Below are positions 1-15,738 of a stretch of DNA of 64,000 nucleotides, in pieces. The DNA comes from Mortierella alpina (Eukaryota > Mortierellomycota > Mortierellomycetes > Mortierellales > Mortierellaceae): NCBI GenBank assembly GCA_029449245.1, contig JANATF010000007.1:806001-870000 (forward strand). Reading direction: 5' to 3'. The stretch's first letter is position 1; every line of letters starts with the position of its first letter. Position numbers and translations under genes: made by a program. Below the pieces are notes generated by a model that was not told where the DNA came from, searched no databases, and worked only from the letters and a program-made list of their open reading frames with translations.

Positions 1-56
1 TGGGGCAACACTTTATTCCATCAATGTGCATCTCGGATATCGTCAGTTCGGCGTAC

Positions 57-679
57 CATAATGCTGTGTGATCTGATATCCTTGAGGCAGATCAGGGTAG
101 AAATAGTGTTTCCTGTCAAAAGACGAAACAGGATATACATGTGCGTCTAATGCCAAGGCGGTTTTAATGGCCAAGTCGACACACTCTTGGTTTAGATGCT
201 GTAGTGGGCGGCAGAAATGTCAGTTCACTTAGTTCACTTTGCGAGGATGCTGTGTGGCGCAATCCGTGAAACTTCGAGCGACTTACTGGCAATGTTCCCG
301 GATAGGCTGCGTCGATGAAACTGACGTTGGTGTTGGTAGAAGCATTGAACGCATTGCGCGAGTCTGAGAAGAGCTTTGATCTAGACTTTATCTGGGCATG
401 TATCTCGAGACCAATGATGGGTTCCCAGCGACCTTTGACAAGATTCCGAGGCGGAGCCGTCGCGCCTGTTGCTCCCGATGTTGCACCGACGGTTGTGGAT
501 TGAAACCTGGTGCCATTCCAGTGCATCGCAGCTCTGTCTTGGTAAAAGATCCTCCTCCGTGCTATACAAGTGCATACTCCAGTGCGGCGCAGCTGAATCG
601 CTGCGCATGTGGGTGATGTCCAAGGCCGCATGATGGTTGCCTTGCACACGTCCTCTTGATCCCGCTGGAATAACGACAC
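57..679 (-). CDS. gatB: GatB/PET112, mitochondrial glutamyl-tRNA(Gln) amidotransferase subunit B, 5' part
   Basis: Subunit B of the GatCAB/GatFAB amidotransferase, which converts Glu-tRNA(Gln) to Gln-tRNA(Gln) in mitochondria. Exon 1 (679-287) starts with an Arg-rich stretch without acidic clusters that would suit a mitochondrial presequence, then reads into the GatB N-terminal motif [19 protein letters not shown] and [16 protein letters not shown] donor follows directly. Exon 2 (198-57) resumes in phase 0 with [17 protein letters not shown] and the family motif [20 protein letters not shown] second donor (GTACGC) lies at 56, so the rest of the gene is outside the window to the left. The start at 679 is the first ATG of the open frame; a later ATG at 631 is possible. 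The upstream gene at 1120 is divergent, so about 440 bp form a shared promoter region. Identity is strong; exon limits come from splice motifs only. Confidence 0.88.
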
Positions 680-1119
680 CTGACGAGACAGTCACGCGGC
701 CCGGCGCGGCGGCGGCCGTGCTTCTGCGAATCACTGTTTCCTGCAGGCCGCAATCACCTCTAGTATGTATCTCTGAAGCTGCCATACTGCACCACTGCTC
801 CGGCTGTGGTTAGAGGAGGCACCTGCCCTCTTGTACTTCATTCACGAAGCATGCATATCGAGTAGTCCCCTTGGCTCTGCACACCCAACTGGTTTGTATT
901 GCCTCGTTGTGGGTACGCCTCGCCGAGCCACTGTTCCAAGATAAAAAACGTTTGTCTCGCTCCTTTCAACGACACCTTGACCTCCGTAATCCCCAGACCT
1001 CAGTACACACAAGCACATTAGCACATTCGCCCCTCGTATCCCACACCAGCCAGCTACGCACTTCACGAAAGCACAAAAAAAGCACTACCATCAAGGACCA
1101 TTGTGGCGAATCCCCTTCC
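680..1119. promoter_or_regulatory. Divergent intergenic region between gatB and the stress-domain gene
   Basis: About 440 bp between two divergently transcribed genes. Open frames run through part of it (the frame of the plus-strand gene is open from 871), but that upstream extension has no recognisable domain. I see no clear TATA box. Both promoters presumably lie here. Confidence 0.4.
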
Positions 1120-2703
1120 ATGTCGACCAGCGACCTTACCATTCAAACTGGCCGGCCGACTGCTGACGAGGAGGACTCGTCGCAGGCCATGCCCCTCTCC
1201 CCTGCCTCTGTAAGAAGCTACCAAAAGAACAAGTCTCGAAAGACCAAGAAACCCGACGCCAAGGGCAAGCCGCCTTTCTCAGAATATGACTCAGAGGATG
1301 ACGAAGAGGACGAGCTGTTGTACGATAGCGACAAGAAATCAGACGAGGATGACGACGAGGAATTCGACGCTGCCCATCTTGATCCCAGACTTGAGGCCCT
1401 CGATGGAACCACAAAGCTCAAGACAGCGGCAGAGAAGGAACAAGACGAAGAGGAGGACGAGGATGAGCAGGACTCTTCCAATGAAGACGATGCCGACTCG
1501 GCTGAGGTGAGCGCCTTGGGAGAGTCCGTCTTAGAGCTGAAACTCGACGCCGACGTCACCAGTAGCCCCAGCAGCACCGGCATAGGCTCGACCCCATCAG
1601 TGTTGGTTACCCCCGGCAGCACCATCTTCGAAGGCGAGGTCTATCAGGACCCCACCAGCTTGGGAGCAATCTCATCCGCCTCAAACTTGAGCCAGGAGGA
1701 GCGTTTGCAAGAGCCAGTCAAACCTCACATCGCACTCCCGTGTCTCGTCGAGACGGCCAAAAACCCTGCCAGAACTCGCATCACACTCAAGTACGCTGGA
1801 AACGATCTTATAGCGCCAAAGTCTCTGGAGGCGGAGCAGATACAAAAGACCTCCACACGTGGCCGCAAGAATTATATGGTGGCGACAGATCTATCCGGCG
1901 AGAGTTGGCATGCGACAGAATGGGCAATAACAACGATCCTGCGCAATGGCGACGAGCTGAACGTTGTGACTATCGTGGAGGATGACAAGAGCGGTAAGAT
2001 GACAGTTTTGCCTTTTAAATACTGCAGCGCTAGCTGGACTTGCCATAATATGGGACTTAATTACTGTATAACGTCTCTCACGCCCTCGCAGATAGTAAGG
2101 CGATTAAGAAGGGAGTGCAGACAGAAATGCGCGAGGATGCTGAAAAGCTTACGAAAAACATACATGAACAGCTGGAGCACACCTACCTCAAGGACATTAC
2201 CGTCGTCATTCATATCATTGCTGCGACAAAGTCCATTGGTGCCAAGGACCTGCTAATTGAAATGGTATGGCGCTAGTCTATGTGCTGTATGACGGGAAAT
2301 GACACGGCATATCCAGTCATAGCCCTTGATCCGACTATTCACGGCCCTTTTGCGTGCCTCGGATAATAGATTGACGACCTTGAGGACCTGTCGACAGTCA
2401 TTGTAGGATCTCGCGGACGAGGAGCGATCAAAGGGTAAGGGAATCATGTGTAAATGCCATTGTTGAGACTATACCCTGTCTTATACTGCTTGACGTGTCT
2501 TTCCTGTTGATATTAGTCTGCTGCTTGGCTCGATCAGTAATTATCTTGTCCACAATTCATCCGTTCCTGTCATGGTGGTACGAGCACCTAAAAAGTCTAA
2601 AGGAAAAAAAAAAGCCAGAAGAGGCCGCTTGGTCGAGCAGACAAGGAGCGTTAGAGAGGCTAACCTAAAATACGAGCAGGCCTTTGGTGAAGACCAGCAA
2701 TAA
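1120..2703 (+). CDS. Universal stress protein (UspA) domain protein with acidic N-terminus
   Basis: Four exons: 1120-1993, 2092-2264, 2370-2434 and 2517-2703; the phases match at every junction. The first ~240 residues are low-complexity, with Ser/Thr and long Asp/Glu runs (residues ~45-125). A UspA fold follows, beginning RKNYMVATDLSGESWHATEW (the beta1-alpha1 motif) and continuing with VVTIVEDDKS, TVVIHIIAATKSIGAKDLL and the nucleotide-loop signature VIVGSRGRGAIKGLLLGSIS, then VPVMVVRAP. The C-terminus is a Lys-rich tail. Proteins with a disordered N-terminus and one Usp domain are common in fungi; bacterial relatives bind ATP and act under stress, but the fungal role is mostly unknown. The ATG at 1120 is chosen because residues upstream in the open frame (from 871) look like translated 5' UTR. 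The stop is 155 bp before PAN2, on the same strand. Confidence 0.85.
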
Positions 2704-2857
2704 ATGCCTCTGGTGGCTTGGCCAATGACTGCTGCAGCGACGTGACCAGCGAACTTATGCCTGCTTGAATGCAGTGTTTCGTGCTTCTTATTCTCACCAG
2801 CAGACGCAACAACCCCATCTCCCGGACAAAAAGAGAGTCTCAAGACGAAAAAGACTC

Positions 2858-5800
2858 ATGGCCGAGTCTTCTTTTCGACCGCTGAATGTGATTGCAGGCG
2901 CGGATCCAGCTGTCCCAGTGACCTGCGTCAGATTCGATCCCCATCACGAACTTGTCTGGACTGCAAATGAAAATGTAATACTCACAGAACGATCGACACA
3001 AAGGCGTGAGAATCAAGAAGCGCGCTGTTATGCCCCTCTGTCTTTGCGCTGACGCTGTGAATCATGTCTTTGTAGGGCTACATTTCGTCATACTACGGCT
3101 CGGGTCTGCAACGCTACTCCAGTTATAGGGCTCACAAAGGCCCCGTCCGTCAGATGATGGTCTTGGATCGAGGAGTGGTCTCGATCGGAAAGGATAGCAT
3201 TCACCTATCTAACAGACGTGGTCTCGCCAGCTGGAATTTGACGTAAGTTCTTTTACGCAGTTGGCCGTGTGATCTCTAGTACTAGTGACCGACTATCAGC
3301 CTTTTCTCCAAACAGCGATGAGAGTGCGCAAGATTTGCATTCGATGGCCCTAATGGGTAACGCTGAAATTGTTGCAGCAGGACAACAGGACAAGATCTTG
3401 TCCATCAACATGATTCGCGGCATCGTTACAAAAAAGGTGCAGAAATCTATCAATTGAAGAAAGACTCATGGATACGGCAGAGCATGAGTGCAGCATTTAA
3501 CTTTGTCCATTAACTGTTGTTGTGCTGCACGTATACTCTAGGTCGATACCGACTCCGAGATTGTGGTCATGAAAAAATCACGGCTACTTGTCTGTGGATC
3601 TACACGCGGCGACTTGACACTTCATGATCCTCGCACGTTGGCAGTGGAGCACCGGATTCAGGCGCATACAGGAACCATCTCGGATCTGGATGTGTCAGGG
3701 AATCTGATCGTGACTTGTGGGTTCTCAGAGAGACAGGGAACATTGATTATTGACCCTCTCGTCAAGGTGTACGACATGCGAACCATGCGCTCACTCGCAC
3801 CCATTCCCTTCCCGAATGGACCATCGTTTCTTAAGATGCATCCAAAGCTCTCAACCACGATTTGCATTGCATCGCAGACAGGACAGTTTCAGATGTGCGA
3901 CGTCGGTAACCTTACTAGCGGGATTCAGTTTTATCAGGTAAAGAACTGCGTTTGTAGTTGCAAAATGCCAATCAGAACTTGCAGGAGCGCGCTGAAGGAA
4001 GGTGCATGTCATTACCTGGAAACATGTATTCACGGTACATTTGCGATGGATAGATCAACACGACCAGCTACCTCAATTGCTTCGACATCTCTTACAGCGG
4101 CGAAATGGTGGCGCTTGGCGATGCCACAAATGTGGTGCACATGTGGGGCGATAAGCAGGAACCGCAAATGAATCACTTTTCGAACCCCATTGACGCACCG
4201 ACAATGCCTATTCCGCCCTCAGTGAATGTCGGCGATAACGACCCCCTTTCATCAATTGGCATGCCCTACTATCAGGAGCAGCTGCTCTCAGCTTGGCCGG
4301 CAAAGACCATTTTCCCTGTTGGAAGGAAACCTCAGCCAATCCCTCCAGCAATTATCGAAAACATGAAAATGATCGATTTTGTTGGGTATGCACCTAATCC
4401 CGGACTTCGACTGCGAAACCAGGCGCCATCGCTCCCCAAGGTCAATCTACGTGATACCCCCAAGTTCCGCAGTGAGCAGCAAAAGGAGCTTTATTTTGGA
4501 AAGAGAAAGGGATCGACAGCCACTGCGATAGACCACGATGAACAGGAGGAAGACCTTACTTCGGGAGCACTGCCAAAGTACTATAAGCGCGTTGAAATCA
4601 AGTACAGCAAGTTTGGCGTGGAGGATTTTGATTTCGGGTAAGACCAGGGCGTGAACTTATCCGAGAGGATATTGAAATGACGAGCCCCCTTCTGACATTT
4701 AGCGGGACTGAAACGTAATCCCGTTGCTTTTCTTCCTAGATTCTACAACAAGACGCAATTTGGTGGTCTAGAAACACACATCGCCAACTCGTATTGCAAT
4801 GCCCTCTTGCAAGTCCTTTTCTTTACACCATTGCTGAGACAACTTGCCAAGGCTCACATCGGCCAAGCCTGTCCCCGCGAGAACTGCCTCACATGCGAGC
4901 TAGGATTTTTATTCCGGATGTTGGAGGACTCCAACGGCCAAAACTGTCAAGCGAGGAACTTTCTGCGCGCATTTAGTACAATCCCTCAAGGTGAGAAGCG
5001 TGTCTGTTGGATGACATTTTTTGTTTTATACATATATCAGGCCGGTTGATTCTAACGCCTTTCGACATTTCCATAGCTTCCGCGCTGGGTCTTTTTGAGC
5101 CGGATGAGCCAGACGTAAAAACGATGTATTCGTCTTTGATCCAAAACTTCAATCGCTTTGTCCTTGAGCAGCTTCATCAAGAGTGTAGTATGGATAGAAA
5201 CGCACCAGCAACAGCACTCACTCCATCCTCGGCGCTGGCTCCTTCTCCAATTCAACAAGTTTTTGGTATGAAGACTGCCAACACCAGCATCTGCGGCCAT
5301 TGTGGTCTGGAGGAAGAAAGGATCACATATCCTTTTGTTTTGGATTTGATGTGGCCCAAGCCGGTAAGTCGATGCGGGAGAAAATGTTGCGAGAACTCCT
5401 GATATGCCTTGGACCGCTCTTATTAAATGTGATACACCCATAGGCTGCCACAGTCAATGCACATCAATCGTCAAAGAATCACCATCACCATAAGGCAAAG
5501 GATCTACTGCACCCAATGTCATTTTCCGAGGTCCTGAAGGCGTCTATCTGCAGAGAAACCCATAATCGTGTATGGTGCACACAGTGTCAGCAGTATCAGC
5601 CTACAACCAGTAGGAAAAGCCTTCAAGATTTGCCTTTGGTTCTGAGCATCAACACGGCTGTAAACTCAAAAGACCCGGTACCCGTCTCATCAGGCATGTT
5701 TCTGGACGAGAATGGAAAGGGGTCAGAATGGTTACCGCTCAGGTAAGTCAAGAATTGCGTCCCATGTCCTGTTGCCAAGCTGCGCAAAGCATATCGTGCT

Positions 5801-8142
5801 CATATCTCGAACCCCTGTCTTTAGGTTTACCGTGGGAGTGGACAACAAGAATGTCCAGGTGTTCGAAAACGGATCCTCCGCTGCTTCTTCCTACGCGCTT
5901 CATGCTGAATACGAACTGACGGTTAGTGATCCTTGGAAATGGCTTTTAGTACGTGAATTACGCAAAATTTAGCTGACGCAGGTCAGCACCAATTTTAGGC
6001 TGTCGTAAGTCAGGTTCAGCCCTCAGGCGAGGTTGCGCACTTGGTCTCGCACGTCAAAGGTAAGGCGCTCGATGGGTGGATGGTGCCTGCGCTCCTTTAC
6101 GGGATGGAGTAGGCTAAGTATAGTTTTGAATGTTGTATCTTTTACAGTGTTCAACGACAACGATCCAGAAATTGCGGAGCAGTCTCCGTGGTATATCTTC
6201 AACGACTTTCTCGTCAAGAATGTCCAAGAAGGTGAAATCACACAGTTCCCGGGTGCATGGAAGGTAAGCGATAGACTTTTCGGATGACATCACGACAAAG
6301 CAGACTATGGCTCACATGGGTTCCAGAAGTAACACAGAGATGACCTTATACACCTTTATAGACCCCGTCGAGTCTTTACTATACCAAAGTTAATCACGGT
6401 CCTCCTCCAATGCTTTTGGAAACACCCATGGGACCAGATACGAGCATTCTTCATGTTGACCTTTCTATTTCAAAGTATGGAATCCCGGGTCATTCACTGT
6501 GCTGGATACGCGCTTGCCACCTGTTACCCGTTACTAAACACTGCCTGCTCTATAGATATCGCGATCCCAACTACGTGTTCTATCAGCTACTGAGGCCTGA
6601 CGAAATTCAACCCGATGAGAAACTATTAATTGCGATCGACACTGAGTTTGTCGCGCTAAGTAGGGTACGTTGACATCAACGGCTTCATTGAAGATACACA
6701 GAAAGTGACGCCCAGAGCTAGTGAGAAAGTTTTTATTACTAATCTTAAATCCTTACTCGGAATGTAGGAGGAAACCGAAATTCGAAGCGATGGTACAAAG
6801 TCGTTATTGCGTCCACCAAGGATGAGTCTCGCGCGAGTATCGGTCCTCCGAGGAAACGATGGTCCGCTCGAATATGTGCCTTTCATTGATGACTATATCG
6901 CCACCTCTGAACCTGTGGTCGACTACCTGACAGAGTTCTCAGGCATTCAACGTAAGCCTTAAACAAATCGAGGACTACAACATCACCACTCAAACCTAAA
7001 CTAACCATATTTCTACCGGTATATATCTAGCTGGAGACCTCGACCCCGGCGTTTCAAAGCACACGCTTGTGCCGCTTAAGGTGGCATACAAGCGACTTCG
7101 GGTCTTGGTTGATATGGGTTGCATTTTCGTGGGTCACGGTCTTCGCCAGGACTTCCGTATTATTAGTATGTGCACTGATTATTATTGTTAGACCACAATC
7201 TACGTCCCTTAAATCGCTATTCCGAAGGATGCCATGAAGCTAACGCCTTTGCAATGCAATTTTTAGACATCTTGGTCCCTCCGGAGCAGGTCAAGGATAC
7301 CGTGGATATTTTTCATATCAAGAACCGACAAAGGTATAGCACAATGGCTCTTGAAATGTACCATGTGCTCATGCAGGACGACGATGTGCTTGCTCACTAT
7401 AATTGTATTTCAATTTAGAAAAATATCCCTTCGCTTCCTGGTCTGGTATTTGCTTCACCAGGACATTCAATCCGAAACTCACAATTCAATTGAGGATGCC
7501 CGTACAGCCCTTGCGCTTTACAAAAAGTATCTTGAGCTCAGAGAAAATGGACTATTTCAAGAAGTCCTCGAGGACATATATAACGAAGGGCGGAAGACAA
7601 ATTGGAAGCCCATCCCCGGACAATTTCCAGCACCATGGCCCAGGACAGGTACCCCTTCTGTGGTGTCCAATGCTACATTTCAAAATCCATCACGGCCTGG
7701 AACTCCATCCACACCTGCCGGGACTAATGTTGCAGCGGCCACCGTTGGGGCTGGAGGAGCAGTCCATGCCGTTGCGCCACCACCAGGTATGACGGAGAGA
7801 GCCTCTCTACAATCACCGCTCGCGATATCTGCGCAACAGCAACAGCAGCAGCAGCAGTTTCAGCAGATGCAGTTTCAGCAGCAACAACAGCAGCAATTGC
7901 ACGCTCAGCAGCAGCAAATGCAAGCACAGCAGTTGCATCACCAGCAGCAGATTCAGGCACAGCAGATATTTATGCAGCAGCAACAGCAGCACCAGTGGCC
8001 TCAGCATGGACATGGTTTTACGATGCAGGGGCAGCCACTGCCTCCACAGCAACCTCCCCCTCCACTTTACCAGCCACCGCATGTCCTTCAGCAGCAGCGC
8101 CATCAACAGCAACAGCAACAGGGCCAGTATCAGCAGAAATGA
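2858..8142 (+). CDS. PAN2: PAN2, catalytic subunit of the PAN2-PAN3 poly(A) deadenylase
   Basis: About 17 exons, all with GT-AG borders. Domain order is that of PAN2: an N-terminal WD40 propeller (starting [18 protein letters not shown], including [20 protein letters not shown]), a PAN3-binding linker (GFAPNP-like [11 protein letters not shown]), a ubiquitin-hydrolase-like domain ([20 protein letters not shown]), and a DEDDh RNase T exonuclease. In the hydrolase-like domain the catalytic GNTC box is degenerate, as usual for PAN2, so it should be inactive. The exonuclease residues are visible: [12 protein letters not shown] (D, E), GHGLRQDF (D) and HNSIEDAR (H, D). The protein trims mRNA poly(A) tails in the cytoplasm. 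Unusual is a glutamine-rich C-terminal tail of about 150 residues (7700-8142), longer than I expect for PAN2. The start at 2858 gives [12 protein letters not shown]; an in-frame ATG at 2765 is less likely. Exon borders are approximate. Confidence 0.92.
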
Positions 8143-8440
8143 CGCATGCACCCCTTCAGATACAAACGAATGACCCCGCCTTCTGTTGCCACTTATAAAT
8201 TTAAGATCGTAAAACCCAATTGTTCCCCTCAGATACAAACGAATGACCCTGCATACGATTTTCTGCAGCAGCCATGCAACCTTAAAAACGCGGCGCGCGA
8301 GCATCACTCACTACACCGAGGGCGTCTCTAATAGCCACACGCCGCTGACAAAGGTCGATACAATACTTAAAACGAGAGCACATCATCTCAATGTCGATCT
8401 CCATCCCTTCCTCGCGACATTTGCATTGCCTCCACTCTAA
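8143..8440. other. PAN2-ABC transporter intergenic gap with a short direct repeat
   Basis: No gene is visible. A direct repeat built on TCAGATACAAACGAATGACC occurs near 8156 and again near 8230, just after the PAN2 stop. It probably lies in the PAN2 3' UTR. Confidence 0.5.
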
Positions 8441-13484
<5,044 letters not shown>

Positions 13485-13730
13485 TGCCCACAGCAAACGA
13501 TGGCACTTCTTTGCCATGGACGCGTGGTCGCTATGGGCATTTTACTATTCATGCCCAGTCCTCTTCTGCCCTTTACAATGCTACCTCGCTATCGCTCTGC
13601 TCTCCTCTCTTGGTGAAGCACAGGATCCAATATAATCCTTTAATCTTCTTAGTAACCTTCTATGTCTAACCCTTCTAATAACTACTGTGTCTAACCCTTC
13701 TGGTAACCCATGTCTATCGCTTCTATATAT

Positions 13731-15060
13731 CTACTGCTCCTCGTTATTTTCATCTGCATTGTTTTGCTCGAGCCTCTCTGCCTCGAGCCTTTGTTGCTCG
13801 CGCCGATCCTGACTTCTTTTGCAGAACTGCGAGAGCAGATTTGTGCTCATATTATTCAACGCCACGATTGCATCAAGTTCAGCTAGAGCACTGACGATGC
13901 GCTCTTCCTGGCTTCCGGTGATCCTGGTGCTGGCAGTAAAAACCGCTTCATCGAATATCTTTTTCCGAATACTTTTCTGCTTCAATTCGCTGTTGTCGAA
14001 GGGGAGAGTCCAGAAGGTTTTGTCAATGGCCTTGCGGTCTCGAATTAGTCGCTCGCGTCGTTGGTTCTCCTCAAACTCCTTGTACACTGATGTTGCCGTG
14101 GTGTGATTATAGCGATAACTGGGTTCCTGCGGTTCAGGCTGCAAGGCCTGAGGCTGCGCCTGGACTTGAGGCTGTGGAAGGGCTTGAGGCTGCGGCTGGT
14201 CTCGGCGTCGACGTTCACGTAGCGGTCTTCTGGATAAGGGTACAACTTGTACCTGAGACGACGAAGACCCTTCTCCATTAGAAGTTGGGTGGATGGTAAT
14301 GTGGCTCGGAAATGGAACTTGTCTGGAAGCAACCGTATAAGGAAGCGCTTCCTGCTGCACCTGGCGCATTATGAGTGAGAAGTGTGTCCTCTGCGACTCA
14401 ACGATATGCTGCAGCTGACTCAGCTGCAACTGCAGGTCCTTTTGTGCTCTCTGTTGCTCCTCGCTCTGGAGCAGCACCTCCTCTCGGAGGAGAACTGCAC
14501 CGTCTTGGATGGCATTCACCACCGCAGGATGCACCTGTGGCGCAAACTCTTGTTCCACTCTTGCACTCAATCGGGCACCAAGATCCTTCTTGAAAGCAAG
14601 GAACAAGTCGTCCTTCATGAATAGGTCGCCCCTTAGCACCGGCCCCTCCCAGCCATAGTCGGACAAGTATGCAACGGCGTCTTGAAGGATAACCCGTCTC
14701 AGGTACACCAGGAGCTGCAGGAACTTGACTTTGGCAATGGCCGACTCATTTTCGTGTTCCTCCACCACAGTTTCCGGTGCATCCTTGAAGTGGGTAACAT
14801 GCCTCATATCCACGGTTCTAATTGTTTCAGTGTCTGTCATATCCTCAAAACACAGCTGCTCCCAACGCTGCTCCCAACTCCACCACTCGCTAAAATCAGG
14901 CTTTCTGACCGCCTCTTCTATCCAGGGAAGTATCTTGTTGGAGCTCAATCGGCGGTGTCAGTTCATTCCTCGGTAGGTGGAATGGCCGGTCCTTGAATCC
15001 AGCCATGCCGCACGCAAATCCGACTGGGAGCTTTGCGAGGTGGTGCTTGTACAGTTCCTA
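13731..15060 (-). pseudogene. Ndc10/Crypton-like DNA-binding protein remnant
   Basis: An open frame of about 405 codons (14948-13731) is preceded, in another frame, by about 35 codons that include HLAKLPVGFACGMAGFKDRP and HLPRNELTPPIELQQ (about 15055-14945). These segments resemble the Ndc10 domain II found in yeast Ndc10 and in Crypton tyrosine recombinases of fungi, where they precede FPWIE-like motifs such as ILPWIEEA here. The two frames differ by one nucleotide near 14940, so the gene is frameshifted. Downstream come YLRRVILQDAVAYL, a coiled-coil Gln/Glu region, a Pro-Gln linker (14110-14230) and an acidic C-terminus. No catalytic tyrosine-recombinase part (Arg...His-x-x-Arg...Tyr) is seen. 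I interpret this as the C-terminal half of a decayed Crypton or a domesticated relative. The family link is from recall of motif shape and is moderate. Confidence 0.5.
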
Positions 15061-15738
15061 ACATTTAGGTCCAGCATCCTCTCAAGGAATGTCTTACGAA
15101 GGGAAGTGGATACGAAGAACGTCATGTAAGAGGTCTTTTTTTTCTATTAAATCTTTACATCCAGTGGGGAGCACCAAGGGCTCTGACTTCACCTCCATTT
15201 CAAGCGACCACGAAAAGCACATAACTCCAAAGCAACGATCTGGTCGCAGAACTGTTCTGAGAGAGCCGCCATCTTGGCTGGTTGACTCTCTTCAGGAGAA
15301 GTAGTTGGCAGATTCTGAGAAGAGCATCAAGTGCTATGTCACCCAATACGATGCGCTACTGATTTAAATGATGGATCGTCGTTGCATGTGATGATTTATC
15401 ATCTTTTCCCAATACTCTCTCACCTTCCATGCTCTCCCCACTTTGAGCCTCAAGTACGAACTGTATGTTCACCACCCTTTTCATCTGCTTTCGGTGTCTT
15501 GACAAGAAGTGGAGGAACAGTTCTCGTTCTAACTTTCTTTTTTCAGGCTGCACGCTGCCAACCGTTGCCTCAGATTCGTGTCACTGCCTTCTTCACTCTA
15601 TCTAAACTTTGAGTGCTGCTGCACCACCATACGAACTGTAAGTTCACCACCTTGTTATGCAGTCTAAGAGTCGTAGGTTCTCTTGCGCTGACTTCGCTCT
15701 GATGTCCACCCCCTTTATCTCTCTATATTGCTTCGCAG
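15061..15738. other. Gene-poor stretch before F1
   Basis: No supported gene. A motif CGAACTGTANGTTCACCACC occurs twice (about 15457 and 15632), each time as a possible splice-donor context. It may belong to 5' leader exons of the decayed gene that follows. Short open frames (for example 15089-15304) have no recognisable content. Confidence 0.35.

Noticed and set aside
1218-1625. Serine-rich minus-strand protein
   Set aside because: Shadow of the Asp/Glu-rich N-terminus of the stress-domain gene on the other strand.
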